A stretch of 5,175 nucleotides of DNA from the NCBI GenBank assembly GCA_028290325.1, contig JAQGJY010000212.1:1-5175 (forward strand). The letters are read 5' to 3'. Both the position numbers and the translations under genes were made by a program. The notes beneath the pieces were generated by a model, which saw only the letters and a program-made list of their open reading frames with translations, did not search any database and was not told the DNA's origin. The stretch comes from Tardiphaga sp. Lineage in GTDB: Bacteria > Pseudomonadota > Alphaproteobacteria > Rhizobiales > Xanthobacteraceae. Shown here in pieces: positions 1 to 5,175 of this stretch; the stretch's first letter is position 1, and the number at the start of each line of letters is the position of its first letter.

Positions 1-1099
1 CGGGCAACACGGCGCGCAGCACGTCGAGATAGGCCATCTGCGGCTGCACGCTCTGGATCGCGTCTTGCGCGGCGGCGGTCGCCTCGCCGATCTCCGCGCG
101 TCGCGATTTCGATTTTGTGAATCCCGCACGGCTCACCGCCGCGACGAGATCGCGCGTCGCCTCGGTCGCATCGGCGACGATGGCGACGTCGGGTTTGACG
201 CGGCGCATCTCGGTGGGATCAATATCGATCCGCACCGACGTGATGCCGGCCGGCGTGGCATTCCAGCGCCAGCCCGGCAGCTCCTGTCGGGTGCCGATCC
301 CGATCATCAAATCGGTCTGCGGCCATAGCCGCCACGCGGCGGCGATGGTCAGGCCCAGTTCATGCGCGTTGCTGACGATGCCGCGGCCCGAACGAAACGC
401 GACCACCGGCGCGTCGATCATCTCGGCAAGCGCTAAAATTTCACCCGCCGCGTCGAATGCGCCGGCGCCGACGAAGATCATCGGACGTTTGCTCGCCGCG
501 ATCAGCTTCGCGGCATCGGCGATCCGATCCGCGTCGGGCGGTGGCGGCGCGATGGGCTTGAGTACTTCCGCATCCGCGACCTCGGCCGATTGCATGAACA
601 CATCCCACGGCATTTCCAGCGCCGCCGGGCCTTTGCGGCCCGACCGCATCTGCTGAAACGCGCGCGCGACCTTCATCGGCGCTTGCGCCGGATGATCGAT
701 CCGCTCGGCCGATGTCGTGAAGCCGCGCAAGGTGGCTAATTGATCCGGCATTTCGTGCAGATGGCCGCGGCCCTGGCCGAGAAACGCGGTCGGCACTTGG
801 CCGGTGAGACACAGCACCGGCTCGTTGCAGCCGAACGCCGTCAGCATCGCGGCGCTCGCATTCAACACGCCGGGGCCGGGCACGACGCTGAACACCGCGG
901 GCTTGCCGGTCGCGCGCGCATGGCCGAACGCCATATAGCCGCAGGCCTGTTCGTGGCGCGCGCCGATCACCTTGATCCCGGCTTTGTGAAAGCCGTCGAA
1001 CAATCCGTAGATTTGCGCGCCGGGCAGGCCGAACACGGTGTCGATGCCGTGTGCTGTCAGTCCCGAGACAATCGCCTCGCCGCCGGTGAGTTTGGTCAT
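1..1099 (-). CDS. Thiamine-diphosphate-dependent enzyme, acetolactate synthase family (N-terminal 366 residues, partial)
   Basis: The frame is open from an ATG at 1099 to the window edge, giving 366 residues; family members are usually about 550, so the C-terminal diphosphate-binding domain with its GDG motif lies outside. The ATG is preceded by AAGGA at 1111-1107 with a 7-base spacer, which supports this start. Residues 1-165 form the pyrimidine-binding domain: VFGLPG near 22-27, the catalytic glutamate E50 in ARHEQACGY, then PGPGVLN at 74-80 and LTGQVPT at 98-104. Residues 185-325 match the central domain, with FVGAGA at 209-214 and IDIDPTEM at 291-298. A GRGHLHEMPDQ segment at 110-120 differs from true acetolactate synthases as I remember them, so branched-chain synthesis is unlikely. 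It follows the FAH-family gene by 62 bases and is probably co-transcribed with it. Family membership is clear. The substrate is unknown; a 2-oxo acid decarboxylase or lyase feeding the aromatic pathway is only an inference. Confidence 0.88.
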   Translation of the reverse strand, partial: MTKLTGGEAIVSGLTAHGIDTVFGLPGAQIYGLFDGFHKAGIKVIGARHEQACGYMAFGHARATGKPAVFSVVPGPGVLNASAAMLTAFGCNEPVLCLTGQVPTAFLGQGRGHLHEMPDQLATLRGFTTSAERIDHPAQAPMKVARAFQQMRSGRKGPAALEMPWDVFMQSAEVADAEVLKPIAPPPPDADRIADAAKLIAASKRPMIFVGAGAFDAAGEILALAEMIDAPVVAFRSGRGIVSNAHELGLTIAAAWRLWPQTDLMIGIGTRQELPGWRWNATPAGITSVRIDIDPTEMRRVKPDVAIVADATEATRDLVAAVSRAGFTKSKSRRAEIGEATAAAQDAIQSVQPQMAYLDVLRAVLP

Positions 1100-1161
1100 G
1101 CCGTGGTCCTTGTTCTTATGTTTGCAACAGACCTCTCGGTCGCCGGGGCAAGACGGGTCAC

Positions 1162-2031
1162 TCACGCCTCATCCGCCACGCCATTGCGCAACACACCAAT
1201 CCCGTCCGCAAAAATCTCGACCACGTCGCCCGGCACCAGGAAGCGCGGCGGATCGAACCGCGCGCCGGCGCCGGTCGGCGTCCCGGTGACGATCACGTCG
1301 CCGGGCATCAGCGTCGTGAAGCTCGACAGGTAAGCGATCAGGTAGCGGAACGAAAATATCATCCGGCTGGTGCGATCGTCCTGCCGCAATTCGCCGTTGA
1401 CCGTGCCGGTCAGCCGGATGTCGGCGATCTGCGCCTCATCTGTATAAGGCACGATCCACGGCCCGAGGCTGCCGGTCGAATCGAAATTCTTGCCTTGCGT
1501 GACATTGAACTTGGCGTGACGCACCCAGTCGCGAATCGTGCCCTCATTGCACAGCGTCAGCGCGGCGATGTGATCGAGCGCGTCGCGCTCGGCGATATGA
1601 CGGCCGCTTTTGCCGATGACGAGAACCAGCTCGGCCTCGTAATCCAACTGCGCCGAGGCGCGCGGCCGGATCAACGGTGCCTTGTGGCCGACGAACGAGC
1701 GCGGCGTCCGCATGAACAGGCTCGGAAACTTGGGCGCGTCCTGGCCGTCTTTGTATTCGGCATTGCGGTCCGGATAATTCACGCCGACGCAGATGATCTT
1801 CTCCGGCTGCGGGATCGGCGGCAACCAGGCGATGTCGGCCAGCGCGTGGTCGGCGGAACGCCGCGCCGCGAAATCAACCAGCAGCGGCAGCGCTTGCGCG
1901 GTGATCGCCTCGCGCAAGGTCGGATATTCATTGGCGAAATGCGCGGACAGATCGATCGCGCCGTCATTGGCGATCGCGCCATAACGCGTGACGCCGTTGT
2001 GGCTATAGGTGGCGAGGCGAGGGGAGGTCAT
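1162..2031 (-). CDS. Fumarylacetoacetate hydrolase family protein, probable HpaG-like decarboxylase/isomerase
   Basis: This 289-residue protein has a short N-terminal domain (about 1-70) and a single FAH catalytic domain (about 75-285). Family motifs in order are GVNYPDRNAE (83-92), the metal-binding pair DYEAE (E132 and E134), NEGTIRDW (162-169), GKNFDSTGSLGPW (180-192), VNGELRQ (211-217) and VTGTPTGAG (248-256). By position in the homoprotocatechuate operon it should act on 5-oxopent-3-ene-1,2,5-tricarboxylate, decarboxylating it and isomerising the product with a divalent metal in the cytoplasm. Two residues differ from the common pattern: the usual lid histidine is R89 and the third metal-ligand aspartate is E163. 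E. coli HpaG is a fusion of two FAH domains; this protein has one. The ATG at 2031 has GAGGA (2045-2041) 9 bases upstream. Family assignment is firm. The exact reaction is inferred from neighbours, and another acylpyruvase or isomerase role remains possible. Confidence 0.85.
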   Translation of the reverse strand: MTSPRLATYSHNGVTRYGAIANDGAIDLSAHFANEYPTLREAITAQALPLLVDFAARRSADHALADIAWLPPIPQPEKIICVGVNYPDRNAEYKDGQDAPKFPSLFMRTPRSFVGHKAPLIRPRASAQLDYEAELVLVIGKSGRHIAERDALDHIAALTLCNEGTIRDWVRHAKFNVTQGKNFDSTGSLGPWIVPYTDEAQIADIRLTGTVNGELRQDDRTSRMIFSFRYLIAYLSSFTTLMPGDVIVTGTPTGAGARFDPPRFLVPGDVVEIFADGIGVLRNGVADEA

Positions 2032-2055
2032 GGAATTATATCCTCAGGCGCGGCG

Positions 2056-2206
2056 TCAACACCCGCGAAGGCGGCTGATCCAGTAGTCCGCGATGGTGAT
2101 GTTCATTTGCAACGCCTCGGAATAGTTGGTCGCCCGGTCCTCGGGCGCAACGTGGGCCTCGGCCGGGCGATGACGGTGGTCATGTGATGGTGGTCATGTG
2201 TTGCAT
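2056..2206 (-). pseudogene. Possible decayed small reading frame between hpaD and the FAH-family gene
   Basis: The hpaD stop overlaps an ATG in the form TGATG (2208-2204), the usual layout of a translationally coupled next gene, but that frame ends after 8 codons (MQHMTTIT). A second ATG at 2183-2181 gives a different frame starting MTTVIAR that turns arginine- and proline-rich and ends after 26 codons. The third frame is open from 2193 to the TGA at 2058-2056 and reads like protein, with G/C at most third positions and a tail of QMNITIADYWISRLRGC. A single-base gain near 2166 would join MTTVIAR to that frame, giving about 42 residues. Alternatively, an ATG at 2106-2104 with GAGG (2118-2115) 8 bases upstream could start a 16-residue peptide. 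I do not recognise the product. Chance openness in GC-rich DNA is a real alternative. Confidence 0.3.
2171..2198. repeat. Two-copy 14-base tandem repeat
   Basis: TGACGGTGGTCATG (2171-2184) is followed directly by TGATGGTGGTCATG (2185-2198), with one mismatch between copies, and the match runs 2 bases further. On the minus strand each copy supplies an ATGACCACC, so the duplication creates two start-like sites in different frames just after the hpaD stop. It looks like a slippage duplication. Confidence 0.8.
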
Positions 2207-3189
2207 CAATCCGCAATCGTCACATCGGCCACAAACAAAGGCTCGCGCACCGGCTGATCGACGAAGATCGAGCCCTGCTCGAACCACGAGCGCGGCGCCG
2301 GCGCGCCCCACAGCGTCTGCCGGCGCGGGTCTTTCAGCGACCAGCGCAGCGGCGCATGGTCGTGATCCCCGGTGTTGTAATCGCTGGTGTAGATTTCGAG
2401 GCGGTGGCCATCCGGATCGCGCACGTAGAGGAAGAAGGCGTTGGAGACGCCGTGGCGGCCGGGGCCACGCTCGATATTGGCGAGATAACCCGACGACGCC
2501 ATCACATCGCACAGATGCAAGATGTTCATCGCGGTCGGTACCCAATAAGCGAAGTGATGCAGGCGCGGCCCGCTGCCGTTGGTGATCGCGAAATCATGCA
2601 CGTTGCCCTTGCGATGCATCCACGCCGCCGCGATGCGGCCGCCCTCGCCGTCCTCCTCGCCATATTCGGTCAGGCGGAAACCGAGCCGCGCGTAGAAATC
2701 GATCGTGTCCTGCACCTCGGCGGCGAAGACGTTGAAATGGTCCAGCCGCTGCGGATGACAGCCTTTGTAGAGATCGTAGCGCCGCAGCAGATGCGGGCGC
2801 TTCTCCATCTCCGCATACAGTTCGATGCGGAAGCCGAACGGATCGGTGAATTGCAGCGTCCGCCCCTGAAACGGCCGCGTCACGATCTCGTGCGCGATCC
2901 TCAACCCCTCAAGAAACGTCACGGCACGATCGAGATCGCGCTCGGTCGCCACCTTGAAGCCGATGCGATTGCAGGCGGCGGTCTCGGCTTGGCGCAACAC
3001 CAGCGAATGATGCTGATGCTCCTCGCTGCCGCGCAGATAGACCGCGTCGGCATCGGCATCCTCGACGTGAAGCCCGATCGTATCCGCGTAGAATTTGCGG
3101 CTGGCGGCGAGGTCGGTCACATCGAGGACGCAATGGCTCGCGCGCAGGATGTTGAATGGCGGATCGAAAACGTGCGTCGGGACGGGCAT
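2206..3189 (-). CDS. hpaD: Homoprotocatechuate (3,4-dihydroxyphenylacetate) 2,3-dioxygenase, type I extradiol (VOC fold)
   Basis: The enzyme opens the ring of 3,4-dihydroxyphenylacetate with O2 to give 5-carboxymethyl-2-hydroxymuconate semialdehyde. The 327 residues contain two vicinal-oxygen-chelate domains (about 14-128 and 146-270). Aligned from memory to the Brevibacterium fuscum enzyme (HPCD), the metal ligands are H151, H212 and E265. The second-sphere acid/base histidine is H198 in WMHRKGNVHD, with N153, W190 and Y255 nearby. R241 and H246 in ERGPGRHGVSN, plus R290, match residues that hold the substrate carboxylate, which favours homoprotocatechuate over plain catechols. The metal (Fe or Mn) cannot be read from the sequence. 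HPCD, about 365 residues long, has a further C-terminal tail that is absent here. The ATG at 3189 has AGGA (3201-3198) 8 bases upstream. The E. coli enzyme of the same name belongs to the unrelated LigB type, so this is the alternative, non-homologous form. Confidence 0.95.
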   Translation of the reverse strand: MPVPTHVFDPPFNILRASHCVLDVTDLAASRKFYADTIGLHVEDADADAVYLRGSEEHQHHSLVLRQAETAACNRIGFKVATERDLDRAVTFLEGLRIAHEIVTRPFQGRTLQFTDPFGFRIELYAEMEKRPHLLRRYDLYKGCHPQRLDHFNVFAAEVQDTIDFYARLGFRLTEYGEEDGEGGRIAAAWMHRKGNVHDFAITNGSGPRLHHFAYWVPTAMNILHLCDVMASSGYLANIERGPGRHGVSNAFFLYVRDPDGHRLEIYTSDYNTGDHDHAPLRWSLKDPRRQTLWGAPAPRSWFEQGSIFVDQPVREPLFVADVTIAD

Positions 3190-3235
3190 GATGGTGATCC
3201 TGGTGCAACTAAACTAAGGCAGCAATTCTGGGCGG

Positions 3236-3280
3236 CTCTCCCCCCTGGGGAGAGGTCGGATTTGAGCGCAGCGAAATCCG
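3236..3280. repeat. Double-palindrome intergenic repeat (REP/RIME-like)
   Basis: Two adjacent hairpins lie in the 203-base gap between hpaE and hpaD. The first pairs CTCTCCCC (3236-3243) with GGGGAGAG (3247-3254) around a 3-base loop. The second pairs CGGATTT (3257-3263) with AAATCCG (3274-3280) around a 10-base loop, GAGCGCAGCG. The combination of a CTCTCCCC/GGGGAGAG stem with a CGGATTT/AAATCCG stem is one I associate with multicopy intergenic elements in Rhizobiales genomes; that family link is from memory. Neither hairpin is followed by a T-run on either strand, so it is not a standard intrinsic terminator, though it could stabilise or separate message ends. Confidence 0.65.
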
Positions 3281-3304
3281 GCAGAGGCGACGTCGAACAC
3301 GAGA

Positions 3305-3327
3305 CCGTATCCCTCACCGCAACCCTC
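3305..3327. repeat. Short direct repeat of 11 bases, period 12
   Basis: CCGTATCCCTC (3305-3315) and CCGCAACCCTC (3317-3327) match at 9 of 11 positions with a 1-base spacer. It sits next to the double-palindrome element and may be part of the same mosaic repeat. A regulator-binding role is possible but nothing else supports it. The rest of the gap up to 3392 shows no gene I can defend. Confidence 0.35.
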
Positions 3328-3392
3328 GAAGCGTCGCTCGCGGCGCAGCCCATAAGAGAGCGCGCACGCCACCGACGTTGCGATGGCTGGGT

Positions 3393-4922
3393 TCACGCCA
3401 CGCCCAACCGCTGGATTTTGTGAGTGCCGCGCGCGAGCGAGACGTGTTTGGTTTCCATGTAGAACTCGAACGAATAATCGCCGCCGTCGCGGCCGATGCC
3501 GGAGTTCTTCATGCCGCCGAACGGCGTCGGCAGATGGCGGACGTTCTCGGAGTTCAACCAGATCATGCCGGCGTCGAGCGCATCGGCGACGCGCAGCGCG
3601 CGGCCCATGTCGCCGGTCCAGACATAGCCCGTGAGGCCATATTCCGTGGCGTTGGCGATCGCGATCGCCTCGGCCTCGTCGGCAAACGGGATCACCGTCA
3701 GGAACGGCCCGAACACTTCCTCCTGCGCGACACGCATGTCGGCGCGCGCGCCGATCACCAGCGTCGGTTGCACATAATGGCCGCCGCCAGGGCCGTTATA
3801 GGCCGCGCCGCCGACGGCGATTTGAGCGCCGTCCGCTTTAGCGATGGCGAAATAAGAGCACACCTTGTCGAGATGGCGCTGATGGATCAGCGGGCCGACT
3901 TCCGTTGCGGGATCGAGCGGATGGCCGACCTTCAAGGCCCTCACGCGCGCGATCAGCTGCTCGATAAACCGCTCCGCGACGTTCGCCTGAATCAACAACC
4001 GGCTCGACGACGTACAGCGCTCGCCGTTCAGCGAGTAGATCATGAACACGACGGCGTCGAGCGCGCGCGCCATGTCGGCGTCGTCAAACACGATGACGGG
4101 GTTCTTGCCGCCCAATTCAAAATGCACCCGCTTCAGGGTCTTGGCGCCTTGCGCCATGATCGCGGCGCCGGTCGATGTCTCGCCGACAAAGGCGATCGCC
4201 TTGATCGCCGGATGTTCGGTCAACGCCTTGCCGGCCTCTTCGCCGATACCGTGGACAGTGTTGAGCACGCCGTCGGGCAGGCCGGCCTCTTTGGCGAGAC
4301 GCGACAGCAGATCGGCGGTCACCGGCGACCATTCGGCGGGCTTGTGAACCACCGTGCAACCGGCGGCCAAGGCCGGCGCGATCTTCCACGTCGAGAGCAT
4401 GAACGGCGTATTCCACGGCGTGATGACGCCGACCGGCCCGATCGGCACCCGCGTCGAGATGTTCCAGTGCTCGTCGCCCGGCGTGCTCAATCCATCGCGG
4501 GCGGCGGCGCATTTGTCGGCGAAAAAGCGGAAGTTTTCGGCGGCGCGCAAGGCGGCCTTCGCCATGAAGCGATGCGCCTGTCCGGTGTCGATACATTCGA
4601 GCACGGCGATGTCGTCGGCGCGCGCCTCGATCGCGTCGGCGACCTTATGCAGAATCGTTTTGCGCTGCGTCGCCGGCATGTCGCGCCAAGGCTTGAAGGC
4701 GCGTTGCGCGGCCTGAGCGGCCTTGTCGATATCGTCCGCGCCGCCGCGCGCGACGCGTGCCAGCACCGCGTTGTCGATCGGGGATCGCGTCTCGAACGTC
4801 TCGCCGGATGCCGACGGCACGATGTGGCCGTCGATGAGGTGGCCGATGCCGTCGCGCTGCAACGTCGCCAGCAACGGGGCGGCGCGATCGCGATGGGCCT
4901 TAAAGGCGTCGGTCTTATCCAT
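3393..4922 (-). CDS. hpaE: 5-carboxymethyl-2-hydroxymuconate semialdehyde dehydrogenase
   Basis: This NAD-dependent aldehyde dehydrogenase oxidises the HpaD ring-cleavage product to 5-carboxymethyl-2-hydroxymuconate. The 509 residues carry the whole ALDH signature: TPWNTPF (168-174, catalytic N171), KPAEWSP (194-200, cofactor-binding K194), GETSTG (247-252), FELGGKNP (268-275, general base E269), NGERC (299-303, nucleophile C303) and EEVFGP (401-406, E402). The C-terminal NVRHLPTPFGG (460-470) and GGDYSFEFYMETKHV (480-494) resemble E. coli HpaE closely, which separates it from generic betaine or benzaldehyde dehydrogenases. It is about 20 residues longer than E. coli HpaE (488), the excess being N-terminal. 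The start at 4922 overlaps the hpaF stop in ATGGATAA, with GAGG (4932-4929) 6 bases upstream, so translational coupling is likely. Confidence 0.96.
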   Translation of the reverse strand: MDKTDAFKAHRDRAAPLLATLQRDGIGHLIDGHIVPSASGETFETRSPIDNAVLARVARGGADDIDKAAQAAQRAFKPWRDMPATQRKTILHKVADAIEARADDIAVLECIDTGQAHRFMAKAALRAAENFRFFADKCAAARDGLSTPGDEHWNISTRVPIGPVGVITPWNTPFMLSTWKIAPALAAGCTVVHKPAEWSPVTADLLSRLAKEAGLPDGVLNTVHGIGEEAGKALTEHPAIKAIAFVGETSTGAAIMAQGAKTLKRVHFELGGKNPVIVFDDADMARALDAVVFMIYSLNGERCTSSSRLLIQANVAERFIEQLIARVRALKVGHPLDPATEVGPLIHQRHLDKVCSYFAIAKADGAQIAVGGAAYNGPGGGHYVQPTLVIGARADMRVAQEEVFGPFLTVIPFADEAEAIAIANATEYGLTGYVWTGDMGRALRVADALDAGMIWLNSENVRHLPTPFGGMKNSGIGRDGGDYSFEFYMETKHVSLARGTHKIQRLGVA

Positions 4923-5175
4923 GTGCGGCCTCGCTTTTCAGCATGTCGTGGATCGTGTTGCGTTTCCAGCTCGTCGCCGGATCGTTGATCTGCATGTCGA
5001 ACGACAGCGCGATCGGCACCGCCGCGAACACCGGCTCGAGATGATCCGACAGCGCCTTGAAGATCTGATCGCCGGCCGCCTGGCGCGTCGCGAGATCACG
5101 GCCTTCGCCGAGCCGCAGCAGCATCGCTAAAAATTGCAGGCCGGCGCGGCCGTCGGCGATCGCGACGTGCCGGCA
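4915..5175 (-). CDS. hpaF: 5-carboxymethyl-2-hydroxymuconate delta-isomerase (C-terminal 86 residues, partial)
   Basis: The frame is open from the window edge to a TAA at 4917-4915, giving 86 residues of a protein usually about 126 long; the N-terminal 40 or so, including the catalytic N-terminal proline of this tautomerase-superfamily enzyme, lie outside. An internal ATG at 5124 is not the start, because the reading continues in frame upstream with matching sequence. RLGEGRDLATRQAAGDQIF and ALSFDMQINDPATSWKRNTI align well with the corresponding parts of E. coli HpaF (KIGAGRSLESRQQAGEMLF and ALSFEIEELHPTLNFKQNNV, recalled from memory). The enzyme isomerises 5-carboxymethyl-2-hydroxymuconate to 5-oxopent-3-ene-1,2,5-tricarboxylate, the step after HpaE. 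Its stop overlaps the hpaE start by 8 bases, so the two are surely one transcript. Confidence 0.9.
   Translation of the reverse strand, partial: CRHVAIADGRAGLQFLAMLLRLGEGRDLATRQAAGDQIFKALSDHLEPVFAAVPIALSFDMQINDPATSWKRNTIHDMLKSEAAHG

Larger units (their letters stand above)
1..5175 (-). other. Predicted hpa catabolic operon (hpaF-hpaE-hpaD-FAH-ThDP enzyme)
   Basis: All five genes point the same way. Junctions are an 8-base overlap (hpaF/hpaE), 203 bases (hpaE/hpaD), 174 bases (hpaD/FAH) and 62 bases (FAH/ThDP enzyme). No convincing promoter or terminator was seen in the gaps, so one transcript starting beyond 5175 is the simplest reading. The two larger gaps leave room for internal promoters or message processing. 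The gene set covers ring opening through the tricarboxylate stage of homoprotocatechuate breakdown. Confidence 0.6.

Noticed and set aside
117..1333. Several plus-strand open frames opposite the ThDP enzyme
   Set aside because: The minus frame gives a full run of ThDP-enzyme motifs; the plus frames are low-complexity and unlike any known protein.
2035..2040. TATAAT on the minus strand just before the FAH-family gene, resembling a -10 promoter box
   Set aside because: It lies only 3 bases from the ATG, inside the ribosome-binding spacer, with no matching -35 element identified; most likely chance.
3236..3254. GC-rich hairpin read as an intrinsic terminator between hpaE and hpaD
   Set aside because: No T-run follows the stem on either strand, and it forms part of a recognisable double-palindrome repeat.
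3214..3396. 60-codon minus-strand open frame between hpaE and hpaD starting on the hpaE stop
   Set aside because: Its second half is simply a translation of the palindromic repeat element, and no convincing ribosome binding site or protein similarity was seen.
2356..3423. 355-codon plus-strand open frame opposite hpaD
   Set aside because: Antisense to an HpaD with all catalytic residues intact; the translation shows no recognisable domain and crosses the intergenic repeat.
3378..4988. Long 536-codon plus-strand open frame opposite hpaE and the end of hpaF
   Set aside because: It lies wholly antisense to clearly recognisable HpaE and HpaF, its translation is rich in Arg, His and Asp with no family resemblance, and long antisense openness is common in GC-rich genes.
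4915..5124. ATG at 5124 as the start of a 69-residue protein
   Set aside because: The frame continues upstream to the window edge with sequence still matching the HpaF family, so this ATG encodes an internal methionine.

Overview
The window is a single, densely packed block of bacterial catabolic genes, all on the minus strand, so the biological order runs from position 5175 down to position 1. The DNA is GC-rich with strong G/C preference at third codon positions. Between two of the genes lies a double-palindrome intergenic repeat of a style I associate with Rhizobiales such as Bradyrhizobium. An alphaproteobacterium of that order is therefore the most likely source, but this is an inference from sequence style, not a proven identity.

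In transcription order the window holds five genes. (1) The 3' end of hpaF, 5-carboxymethyl-2-hydroxymuconate isomerase (5175-4915, cut by the window edge). (2) hpaE, 5-carboxymethyl-2-hydroxymuconate semialdehyde dehydrogenase (4922-3393), whose start overlaps hpaF by 8 bases. (3) hpaD, a type I (VOC-fold) homoprotocatechuate 2,3-dioxygenase (3189-2206). (4) A single-domain fumarylacetoacetate-hydrolase family protein (2031-1162), which probably does the HpaG-type step. (5) The N-terminal two thirds of a thiamine-diphosphate-dependent enzyme of the acetolactate synthase family (1099-1, running off the window).

Genes 1-4 form the core of the homoprotocatechuate (3,4-dihydroxyphenylacetate) meta-cleavage pathway. 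HpaD opens the ring, HpaE oxidises the semialdehyde, HpaF isomerises the product, and the FAH-family protein is placed to decarboxylate or isomerise the tricarboxylate. The hydratase (HpaH), the aldolase (HpaI) and the 4-hydroxyphenylacetate hydroxylase (HpaBC) are not in view. The thiamine-diphosphate enzyme is not part of the textbook pathway and is the main functional puzzle.

The three gaps are 203, 174 and 62 bases. The 203-base gap (3190-3392) contains the palindromic repeat and a short direct repeat. The 174-base gap (2032-2205) contains a 14-base tandem duplication and what looks like the remains of a small reading frame that starts on the hpaD stop codon. The 62-base gap (1100-1161) holds only a ribosome binding site. 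I saw no RNA genes, CRISPR array, insertion sequence or convincing promoter or terminator. Most of the window is a known type of pathway. The points worth a second look are the thiamine-diphosphate enzyme, unusual active-site residues in the FAH protein, and the decayed reading frame.
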